A DNA stretch of 64,000 nucleotides from Yersinia alsatica (GTDB lineage: Bacteria; Pseudomonadota; Gammaproteobacteria; Enterobacterales; Enterobacteriaceae): NCBI RefSeq assembly GCF_902170305.1, contig NZ_CABHWW010000014.1, forward strand, positions 186,001 to 250,000, written 5' to 3'. Position numbers and translations under genes: made by a program. The first letter of the stretch is position 1, and each line of letters starts with the position of its first letter. Positions 57,341 to 64,000 of the stretch are shown one piece after another. Below the pieces are notes generated by a model that was not told the origin of the DNA, made no database searches, and saw nothing but the letters and a program-made list of their open reading frames with translations.

Positions 57341-57799
57341 TTATTCACTTGTCAGTAGCGCCAGAAAATCATCAAAGGAATCTCCCTGCTGGCTGTCGTC
57401 ATAAACTGCATCAAACCCTTCTGATAGTAATTCTTTGATATAAGCCACATTGCCCGCACCTGCTGTCCCCAGTTTTCCGCCGATAAAGCAGGGAAGGTGA
57501 CAAGTCAGTTTATGTTCCCTGATTTTTTTGATCAGGCGTCGACCATCAATATGTCCATGACCATTCACACTGCTAATAACCAGCATGTCAATATCTTCAG
57601 AAATGCAATTCTCAATAATCAATTCATCAGGAGTACAGGCTCCTAAATTCACTACTGAGTGGCCATAATGCTCAATCAACAATTGGATAAAAACCAGGTT
57701 CCATGTGTGGGAGTCTGAAGATATGCCTGTGAGTAAAATCTTCAGTGGTTTCTCAATCGTTAGTTTTTTGTTTCTTATAAAGCTAATGTGTTGACTCAT
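57341..57799 (-). CDS. B12-binding subunit of glutamate mutase (GlmS-like)
   Basis: A 152-residue cobalamin-binding domain of the GlmS type. The lower axial ligand is His31 in SDSHTWNLVF; the usual DxHxxG motif is here DSHTWN, with Asn instead of Gly. The other B12 motifs are SSVNGHG (residues about 90-96) and IGGKLGTAG. The first gene of a two-gene unit with the E subunit, it would bring the cofactor to that protein. AdoCbl is required and Yersinia can acquire or make B12, but no cob genes are visible here. I recall this DSHTWN variant from antibiotic-cluster mutases. Confidence 0.87.
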   Translation of the reverse strand: MSQHISFIRNKKLTIEKPLKILLTGISSDSHTWNLVFIQLLIEHYGHSVVNLGACTPDELIIENCISEDIDMLVISSVNGHGHIDGRRLIKKIREHKLTCHLPCFIGGKLGTAGAGNVAYIKELLSEGFDAVYDDSQQGDSFDDFLALLTSE

Positions 57800-57878
57800 A
57801 TTCTTATCACCATAAGCATATAAACTATTTAAAATAATTTAACTATTCATATAAATAAAAGTCAAAAAATACCACCGC

Positions 57879-57893
57879 GCCACCTTGGGTGGC
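57879..57893. promoter_or_regulatory. Palindrome in the divergent mutase/ligase intergenic region
   Basis: GCCACC-TTG-GGTGGC is a perfect 6-3-6 inverted repeat within an AT-rich 275-base region (57800-58074) that separates the two divergent arms of the cluster. It is the only GC-rich palindrome there and could be an operator. I see no gene in the region. Confidence 0.4.
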
Positions 57894-58074
57894 AATTATT
57901 TATTTGATAAATAAAGATGAATATAATATTAACGCCACGCGCCGTCTTATTTTAATATTAATTTATTTACACCATAAAAAGCCTGTGATAAGTTCTGTAA
58001 CACTTTAAGTACATATAAAACCAACCAAATATCAACAAACAATTCATTGATGCCATAGGCTATTAGGGGGTTGC

Positions 58075-59289
58075 GTGAGAGTTCTTGTTCTTCACTGTGT
58101 ACGCTATGAATCAATCCTTTACCATTTAGCAATTGACCATCAAAACAATGATGTCGTGTATATTGGCCTGCCTGATAAATTAGCTGATATTCCTAGCAAC
58201 CTCCGGTGTGAGAAAGTTAGTATCACTGGCGAAAAAGCACTGTATGAAGAAGTCGAGTCCTGGCTAACGGATCACCCTCAAAAATTTGATAAGCTTATTT
58301 CAGTTTCTGAGTTTGAATTGCTGACAGCGGCAAAACTCCGTGAGCGTTTCGGTATTAACGGGGCTAATTATGCACAAACAGAAAAGGTGCGTAATAAAGT
58401 GATTATGAAGCAGTGTGTGCAAAATGCGGGCATTCGCACTCCCCGCTTTGCTCATCTAACACACTGGTTTAAGGATCAAACGGTATTTCCTGTTGCAGGC
58501 AAAGTGGTCATTAAACCACTGGATGGTGCTTCCTCAAAGTACGTGACTATTTTTGCCACAGCAGAAAGCGCATTTGATACCTTAACTCAACGCACAACTG
58601 GAGTTCCTCAGCTTGATGCCGGTCAATATGATAATTTCGAGATAGAGGAATATTGTTCTGGGCCAATACTGCATATTGATGGCATTGTCAGCAACGATAA
58701 AATATTGATTATTATTGCCAGCCGATATATTAATTCTCTGCTTGATTTCGCCAATGGTACACCTTCCGGATCAGTTCAATTTGAAACGGATAAAGTATTC
58801 GAGAACTGGGTCAGTACAATTCTTGCTGCGACCGAAATTCATAACGGGGCGTTCCATTTGGAAGCAATTGAAACTGACAATGGCAACGTCTTTTTGGAGA
58901 TCGCTCATCGGGTAGGGGGAGCTAGAATATCGGATACCTTTGAACTAAAGACCGGTATCCACCCGTCTGTGGCAGAAATAAAAGCACATTTAGATAACGA
59001 CATTCAGTTAAATATTAAGTGGGATATGGATTATTTGTACGGATGGTTTATTTTCCCCGGACACCACCTTGCGGCAGATAAATACCAAATTTCAGGACAT
59101 GAATATCTACATGACCACCCAAATGTGTTGCATTTAAATCAGCTCCCCTTAGAACAGTATTTATTGAAAACTGTCACTTATAATGAAAAGCGTTTACCTC
59201 TGGCAGGCATTATCCGCGGGCAAACCACGCAAGAACTGACTAACATGCTCAATGAAATGTACTCTAGGGTGAAAATAACGAGTGCTTGA
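58075..59289 (+). CDS. ATP-grasp amino-acid/peptide ligase
   Basis: A 404-residue ATP-grasp enzyme of the L-amino-acid/dipeptide ligase type. The N-terminal domain starts MRVLVLHCVRYESILYHLAI. ATP-binding residues are in GKVVIKPLDGASSKYV, the lid strand is FEIEEYCSGPILHIDGIV, and the metal-binding block is HLEAIETDNGNVFLEIAHRV followed by GGARISD (His where many relatives have Asn). Such enzymes join a carboxylate to an amine through an acyl phosphate. The GTG start has AGGGGG four bases upstream. It heads the rightward arm and is followed by an exporter, as in dipeptide-antibiotic clusters. Confidence 0.85.
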   Translation: MRVLVLHCVRYESILYHLAIDHQNNDVVYIGLPDKLADIPSNLRCEKVSITGEKALYEEVESWLTDHPQKFDKLISVSEFELLTAAKLRERFGINGANYAQTEKVRNKVIMKQCVQNAGIRTPRFAHLTHWFKDQTVFPVAGKVVIKPLDGASSKYVTIFATAESAFDTLTQRTTGVPQLDAGQYDNFEIEEYCSGPILHIDGIVSNDKILIIIASRYINSLLDFANGTPSGSVQFETDKVFENWVSTILAATEIHNGAFHLEAIETDNGNVFLEIAHRVGGARISDTFELKTGIHPSVAEIKAHLDNDIQLNIKWDMDYLYGWFIFPGHHLAADKYQISGHEYLHDHPNVLHLNQLPLEQYLLKTVTYNEKRLPLAGIIRGQTTQELTNMLNEMYSRVKITSA

Positions 59290-59322
59290 ATGAAATATGG
59301 CTGATAAATATAGGGAATGTAA

Positions 59323-60516
59323 ATGAAGCCTTTATCATCGGCAGAGTTCTTTATTAACATGGCTCGCGCCATGCTGCTACTCAGCATAGCAAAATTCATG
59401 TTTGATGAGACCGGACAGATATGGATGGTCAGTATTTCATTTATTAGTGAGATATTTATTTCTGCCTGCATGCCGCTGTTAGCAGGGAAGTATGTTGATA
59501 ATCACGGCGTATCAGGTATTTTACGCGGCGTTGCTGCCATGAATATTTTCACTAGTTTGGTGACACTCTTAATTTGGTATCATGCTGGACTTTCTGCTGG
59601 ACTAATACTCTTTATCTCCATTGTGTTGAGTGCGTTATGGAGAATGAGTCGGCTATGTGTATTTAATCTCATCCCAACGTTGTTAACCTTCGAAAAATTA
59701 GAATGGGGCAATGGTAAGTTGATGTTTAATTCACAATTGGGGCAATTAATTGGCATAATCAGCGCTGGGGGGTTGTTATATTTTTTAAATTTTCCCACAG
59801 TAATCGGTGTTGTCTCTGTTTGCTTTATTATGGCAGCAATCGGTTATATTCAGGCAACATTGTTACCGACACATAATGGACCAGCAACGGAATTAAAACG
59901 TTTACACTTACCACAAACTATCAACAGCCTGATCAGTGCTTGCAAGCGATACGGGCTATTATTTGTGATCAGTGATTTTGATTTTACTGTTCTGGCAATA
60001 TTCAATATCTTGTTAGCTTCTATCGTGTCTGAGAACTTCGGTGGCAATGCCTTATGGATGTCGGGTATTGATGCATGCTATGCCCTTGGTGCTATTACCG
60101 GTGGAGCGCTTGTCAGCCATTGGCAAGTTAAAACACGATACTGGCATGTTACATCAGTACAGCTGATATTTTTAGTATGGCTGGGAACGTCAGCCGCTAT
60201 TACAACTAGTTATCTTATTATTATCGCTTCATTCATTATGGGATACTTTACCAGTTTTTCCGGTATTTATTGGCGTACGTTCTTGCAGCAAAAGCTACCC
60301 ACTGAAATACGTGGCACACTGACTGGTGTAAAGTTTATTTTATCTTCTCTGTGGATAGGCATGGTCAGTTTATTCATTTCATGGATACATCAATTTGGCT
60401 TTGATAAGGCTATTTACAGCTCTTTAGCTATTGTTACCTTGCAATTATTAATTTTGAGTTATTACAAAAAAACTCACCTCACACAGAAAAGAAAATTCGC
60501 TAAGCAGCACAATTGA
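59323..60516 (+). CDS. MFS transporter (likely exporter)
   Basis: A 397-residue inner-membrane protein with about 10-12 hydrophobic segments and the loop AGKYVDNHGVSGILRGVA after TM2, as in the MFS_3/EntS-like branch of small-molecule exporters. It lies 33 bases downstream of the ATP-grasp gene. The position suggests that it exports the product of the cluster and may give self-protection. The substrate cannot be read from the sequence. Confidence 0.8.
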   Translation: MKPLSSAEFFINMARAMLLLSIAKFMFDETGQIWMVSISFISEIFISACMPLLAGKYVDNHGVSGILRGVAAMNIFTSLVTLLIWYHAGLSAGLILFISIVLSALWRMSRLCVFNLIPTLLTFEKLEWGNGKLMFNSQLGQLIGIISAGGLLYFLNFPTVIGVVSVCFIMAAIGYIQATLLPTHNGPATELKRLHLPQTINSLISACKRYGLLFVISDFDFTVLAIFNILLASIVSENFGGNALWMSGIDACYALGAITGGALVSHWQVKTRYWHVTSVQLIFLVWLGTSAAITTSYLIIIASFIMGYFTSFSGIYWRTFLQQKLPTEIRGTLTGVKFILSSLWIGMVSLFISWIHQFGFDKAIYSSLAIVTLQLLILSYYKKTHLTQKRKFAKQHN

Positions 60517-60625
60517 AAATTAAAGTTTCGTTCTGATTTAAAATTTAATAATACCCCGTGGTTAAACAACAACTGAGTTAACGTACTGATTTTATTTTTA
60601 TTTAACTTTAACAAGGAGTATTATT

Positions 60626-61336
60626 ATGTCACGAAAAGATATTAATACTACAAAAGATTACTTTAAATCAGTATTGATTGGACATGGTGATAATGACTAT
60701 GAAAAATACATGAATACTGAATTTTTATTATCTTTACAAAGAAGTTCTGATGAGTGGATTCATCGGGATGAGCTTCTTTTTCAGATTATTCACCAATCTA
60801 CCGAATTGTGGTTGAAGCTGAGTAATGAAGAGTTAAAAGAAGCGATCAAACTACTTGAAGAACATAGTTTATCACACGCGACAGCACTCATTCAGCGTGC
60901 TTCACAATGTATTCGCTCTATTACAGAACAGTTGGAAATACTGACACATATGACGCCATACGATTTCTTTAGGATCCGTCCAATATTGGGTAACGGCTCT
61001 GGGTTGGAGTCCCCTGGCTGGAAAAACGTCAATACTATTGGCCGAGAAATGGCAAAAACAATAAACAACTATCTTGACGAAACTGAAACCGATCTGATTA
61101 AGGTTTATACCCAACAGACACACAGCGAAATATTTAATCTTTGCGAAGCGCTTATTAGCTGGGATGAGTGGGTTTCATTATGGCGTACCCGTCACTATAA
61201 AGTAGCTGTTAGGACGATCGGGCACAAAACCGTTGGAACCAAAGGTACACCGGTCGACAAATTAGCACAATTGATCGGTCATAAATATTTCCCTCGTCTC
61301 TGGCAATTACGCTCAGAACTGGTGGAGGAGTATTGA
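60626..61336 (+). CDS. Compact tryptophan 2,3-dioxygenase-superfamily protein
   Basis: A 236-residue haem protein homologous to tryptophan 2,3-dioxygenase (TDO), shorter than the typical 280-400. The distal His is retained (His56 in QIIHQSTELWLKL). The substrate-carboxylate Arg is in PYDFFRIRPILGNGSG, and the axial haem His is probably the one in WRTRHYKVAVRTIGHK. The end HKTVGTKGTPVDKL corresponds to the GTGGT/S loop of TDO. A strong AAGGAG precedes the ATG. It is the first of four closely packed genes. It could make N-formylkynurenine or oxidise another indole, as MarE does. Confidence 0.8.
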   Translation: MSRKDINTTKDYFKSVLIGHGDNDYEKYMNTEFLLSLQRSSDEWIHRDELLFQIIHQSTELWLKLSNEELKEAIKLLEEHSLSHATALIQRASQCIRSITEQLEILTHMTPYDFFRIRPILGNGSGLESPGWKNVNTIGREMAKTINNYLDETETDLIKVYTQQTHSEIFNLCEALISWDEWVSLWRTRHYKVAVRTIGHKTVGTKGTPVDKLAQLIGHKYFPRLWQLRSELVEEY

Positions 61337-61341
61337 TATTT

Positions 61342-62475
61342 ATGCAACCGATGTTGACGCCATCATACTTTCGACAACAATATTTTCCTCAGCTTGAGAG
61401 CCTGCACTGGTTAGCGAGTTGTAGTCTTTCGACCCCGTCATCTTTGTTGACAGAAAAAATGCAGGTGATGTTGGACGTAATGGCAAAACCACATTTGGCT
61501 TGGGACTTTTTTGAGAGCGAAATTGAGAGTGTGCGTCATAAAATCGCGAGACTTATCAATGCACAACCGCAGCAAATTGCGCTACTTCCTAATGCATCTG
61601 CCTGTGCCTTCCAAATTATCAGTACGCTAAAGTCATCCGCCACTGTTCGTCTGTGGTACTGCGACAAAGAGTTCCCGTCCATTGCCAACGTGTGGCAGGC
61701 CCAAGCAACATGCGGAGCTTTGATCAGTCATGGTAGTGAACATAAGCTGCTCGAGGCTGGGTTAAATGGCGAGAGTCAGGATCTTATCTCAACGCCACTG
61801 GTGGGATATTTACAGGGAGATTTGCTCCCTGTAGACGAATTGATTCATTTGAACAAAAACAGTCCTGCCAGAGTCGCTGTTGATGCCTATCAAGCGCTGG
61901 GCGTCATCCCTATCGACGTCCAAGCCTTGCGTTGTGACTACCTGTTTGGCGGTATGATGAAATATCTTTTCGGATTGCCGGGGTTAGCATTTTTGTATGT
62001 GCGGGATTTGTCAATTGCCAAGCTTAAGCCCCAATTTACGGGTTGGTTCGCCAGACGTGATCCTTTTGATTTCGAACCTCATGTACTCGATTTTTCCGCT
62101 GATGCTCGTCGCTTTGAAACTGGGACGCCAGCCGTTCCTGCGATCCTTGCAGCGCAAGCTGGGTTATCTCTACTCGAGCAAACAAACGCACTGGCTATCA
62201 GGCAACATATCATGGGTTTGATTGAGTATGCTGCTCACCTGCTACAACAGCAGGGGGAGCAATTGTTCGGTTATTCCTGCGCCCGCCAGCATGGCGCTCA
62301 CCTGGCATTACATGATGCAGCCCCCCATAAGTTGGCTCAGTTTCTTGAACAATACGCCATCGTTACCAGCCCTCGCGGAAAGGTATTGCGCTTATCCATT
62401 CACTATTTCAATAGCACAGATGATATCGATGCTGTCTGCCTGCGTTTGCGGCAATACCGCCGTTCTAATCGATGA
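61342..62475 (+). CDS. Class V PLP-dependent enzyme (kynureninase/cysteine desulfurase-like)
   Basis: A protein of about 377 residues with the fold-type I, class V aminotransferase pattern. The PLP-binding Lys (about residue 207) is in FGGMMKYLFGLPGLAFLY, and the Asp that pairs with the pyridine nitrogen is in VDAYQALGVIPIDV. The block FTGWFARRDPFDFEP with RRFETGTPAVPA resembles kynureninase. It may cleave or transaminate a kynurenine-like product of the neighbouring dioxygenase. The ATG at 61342 lies beyond GGAGGAG; a TTG at 61333 overlapping the previous stop is the alternative start. Confidence 0.78.
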   Translation: MQPMLTPSYFRQQYFPQLESLHWLASCSLSTPSSLLTEKMQVMLDVMAKPHLAWDFFESEIESVRHKIARLINAQPQQIALLPNASACAFQIISTLKSSATVRLWYCDKEFPSIANVWQAQATCGALISHGSEHKLLEAGLNGESQDLISTPLVGYLQGDLLPVDELIHLNKNSPARVAVDAYQALGVIPIDVQALRCDYLFGGMMKYLFGLPGLAFLYVRDLSIAKLKPQFTGWFARRDPFDFEPHVLDFSADARRFETGTPAVPAILAAQAGLSLLEQTNALAIRQHIMGLIEYAAHLLQQQGEQLFGYSCARQHGAHLALHDAAPHKLAQFLEQYAIVTSPRGKVLRLSIHYFNSTDDIDAVCLRLRQYRRSNR

Positions 62476-62485
62476 GATATGAAAA

Positions 62486-63766
62486 ATGAATGAACCACCC
62501 GATGTAATAGCTTGGCAGCTCACTACCAAGGCTGTCCCTGATTCGCCACGCGATACGACTATGAAGCTGATTAATCAGTTAGATGACTGGTTAAACGGGA
62601 GGATTTCGGCTCCTTTGCCGATGGCGGAAATACTGCAAGCCTTCCATGACTACGGCAAACAGTTTGTCGATAAGGCGTTGCTACAGCGTTTGGATGGGGT
62701 GCGCCAGAGACTTGCTGCTTCACAGTTGCTAGCCAATACATGGATAGGCGCTGCGTTGGCGACGTTGCTGGATAAATATGACGGTAAATATGATTACTAC
62801 TCCTATCTTGCATTGGATCTTCTCAACTGGGAAGAGAATGCGACAGGCAATGAAGCGCTGCTGGACTGGCGTTTGACACTACTCACTTTTGATATTATGC
62901 GCTTTGAATTTGCCGCACTGAGTGGCAATGAAAATTGGCTTCCCCGAATACCGAGTGATGAAAAACTCGCCTCAATGCGAGGTCGGCGTCTTCTGCGTGC
63001 TATGCAAGCAGCCCTAGAAAGACAGCAACTCACTCCACACAACGTGGAGAGCGGAGTTATAACCGAGATATCGAACTTATGGTCGCAAATTGACGCCCGA
63101 ATGAGTGAGACAGATAGGCTGCGACTAAACTATTCCTTACTACCAGTGGATAAAGTCCATGATGAATACCTTTTTTTACGGATACTGCAAACCTTTGAAA
63201 CTGTATTCAGTTGGCTGGCCGTCTCACTGAATCAGGTCATTCGGTTAGGAACGACCGATATTCATCAATCCCATCATTTGATCGAACGCTGTCATCAGCG
63301 ACTCTGCGAAGCTTCATTATTATTTCCTCTTCTATCTAGCTTGCGCGTTGAGGCCTTTCGTGACTTTCGCACCCATACCGAGGGGGCCAGTGCAATACAG
63401 TCCCACAGCTATAAAACTGTTGAATCGTTATGTCGAACGCCGAGTAAGGAACGTATTAATTCTATCGCCTATATTTCCGTGCCGGAAGTACGCAACAGAG
63501 TATTGCAGCAATCGGAGACCATCGATTCGGTTTATCTGAACATGGGGCAAACAGCAAGCATCAGCCCATCGGACTTAGCCGTTTTCTCGCAAGCAATGAA
63601 TGCATTCGAATTTGAACTGAAAAAATGGCGTCAATCGCACTACGGTATTGCGGTCAAAATGTTGGGAGTATCTCCGGGAACCGGATATACAGAGGGAACA
63701 CCTTATCTTAATGAAGTCCGGCATATTGCGGTATTCGAAGCCAATAAAATTCAGGAGATAAAATGA
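62486..63766 (+). CDS. Long TDO-superfamily protein, PrnB-like
   Basis: A 426-residue protein whose C-terminal 230 residues follow the TDO fold. HDEYLFLRILQTFETVF corresponds to the haem-pocket helix, FRDFRTHTEGASAIQSHSYK to the substrate Arg region, and WRQSHYGIAVKMLGVSPGTG plus TEGTPYL to the axial His and glycine loop. The distal His of TDO is replaced by Leu in ILQTFE. The first 200 residues are an extension not found in TDO and resemble the layout of PrnB, which opens the indole ring in pyrrolnitrin synthesis. The gene begins 10 bases after its neighbour and overlaps the next start. Confidence 0.7.
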   Translation: MNEPPDVIAWQLTTKAVPDSPRDTTMKLINQLDDWLNGRISAPLPMAEILQAFHDYGKQFVDKALLQRLDGVRQRLAASQLLANTWIGAALATLLDKYDGKYDYYSYLALDLLNWEENATGNEALLDWRLTLLTFDIMRFEFAALSGNENWLPRIPSDEKLASMRGRRLLRAMQAALERQQLTPHNVESGVITEISNLWSQIDARMSETDRLRLNYSLLPVDKVHDEYLFLRILQTFETVFSWLAVSLNQVIRLGTTDIHQSHHLIERCHQRLCEASLLFPLLSSLRVEAFRDFRTHTEGASAIQSHSYKTVESLCRTPSKERINSIAYISVPEVRNRVLQQSETIDSVYLNMGQTASISPSDLAVFSQAMNAFEFELKKWRQSHYGIAVKMLGVSPGTGYTEGTPYLNEVRHIAVFEANKIQEIK

Positions 63767-64000
63767 AGCCCTTACATAACCTGCCGGTGGCAATTGTCGG
63801 AGCAGGCCCAGTAGGGCTGGCACTTGCAGCCCGGCTCTCAACATTTAATATCGCCAGCGTAATCTTCGATAAAGCCCCATTTCTACAGAAAAAAGGCTCT
63901 AAAGCTTGTCTCATCCAGGGCGATGTCCTTGAAATCCTGGAAAAGATAGGATGTGCGACGCGGCTTGCCCAAGAGGGGATACACTGGCGTATCGCTCATA
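63763..64000 (+). CDS. FAD-dependent aromatic monooxygenase, N-terminus (3' truncated by window)
   Basis: The first 79 residues of a flavoprotein. LPVAIVGAGPVGLALAARLS is the dinucleotide-binding GxGxxG motif, and SKACLIQGDVLEILEKIG follows in the manner of group A hydroxylases (PHBH/UbiH/MhpA). CAGGAG lies six bases before the ATG, and the start overlaps the previous stop (ATGA), so it belongs to the same operon. It would use NAD(P)H and O2 to hydroxylate an aromatic ring. The rest, including substrate-specific parts, is outside the window. Confidence 0.85.
   Translation, partial: MKPLHNLPVAIVGAGPVGLALAARLSTFNIASVIFDKAPFLQKKGSKACLIQGDVLEILEKIGCATRLAQEGIHWRIAH

Noticed and set aside
60626-64000. 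Complete kynurenine pathway for tryptophan breakdown
   Set aside because: No formamidase is visible, one of the two TDO-like proteins lacks the distal His, and the genes sit with a ligase, an exporter and a glutamate mutase, which points to biosynthesis instead.

Overview
The window looks like the chromosome of an enterobacterium of the Yersinia type. Many genes match Escherichia coli proteins closely (hrpA, ydgD-ydgU-asr, rstAB, ydgI, ydgH, pntAB, uspE, fnr, ogt, phoA, ilvBN, amn, yjjG). The gene order, the srfABC operon, the M32 carboxypeptidase and a roughly 124-bp palindromic intergenic repeat upstream of pntA fit Yersinia better than E. coli or Salmonella. The genus is an inference from protein similarity and gene order recalled from memory; no search was run.

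Layout: (1) 1-18.7 kb is conserved backbone. It holds the 3' end of hrpA, a HigBA-type toxin-antitoxin pair, the ydgD-ydgU-asr acid-shock cluster with a candidate RstA box, an M32 carboxypeptidase, rstA-rstB, the transporter ydgI, ydgH, the proton-translocating transhydrogenase pntAB, uspE, fnr with an FNR site at its own promoter, and ogt. (2) 18.9-24.7 kb is a mixed region: an N-formylglutamate amidohydrolase-like gene, a DUF523 gene, a GyrI/SbmC-like gene, a divergent LysR/short-chain dehydrogenase pair, and phoA behind a clear Pho box. (3) 24.8-30.1 kb is a deoxyribose-utilisation operon (deoK-deoP-deoX) and a divergent pair of a 2-oxoglutarate/Fe(II) oxygenase and a LysR regulator. (4) 30.4-39.1 kb holds a large TerB-domain membrane protein, yjjG, a small secreted protein, a DUF2239 gene under two perfect ACCCGGGT palindromes, ilvBN with a Val-rich leader peptide (ivbL) and attenuator, and two cell-wall hydrolase-type genes. 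(5) 39.2-47.7 kb holds srfA-srfB-srfC, in which SrfB has an actin/Hsp70 ATPase signature and SrfC a dynamin-like P-loop, and amn. (6) 47.8-55.9 kb is an amino-acid/nitrogen scavenging block: a LysR/nitrilase pair, a tiny lipoprotein, apbE, a dimethylarginine hydrolase, a polar amino-acid ABC transporter without its ATPase, an Lrp regulator and an AstE/AspA-type deacylase.

(7) 56.0 kb to the window end is the most unusual part. It looks like an uncharacterised small-molecule biosynthetic cluster that continues past the window. Two minus-strand genes encode a B12-dependent glutamate (methylaspartate) mutase pair. Divergent from them runs an ATP-grasp amino-acid/peptide ligase, an MFS exporter, a compact tryptophan 2,3-dioxygenase-superfamily protein, a kynureninase-like class V PLP enzyme, a second and longer TDO-superfamily protein (PrnB-like), and the start of an FAD aromatic monooxygenase. 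The last four genes are translationally coupled or nearly so. The parts suggest a small peptide- or amide-type product built from 3-methylaspartate and a tryptophan/indole-derived unit and exported by the MFS protein; this is inference. No NRPS or PKS gene is visible before the window ends.
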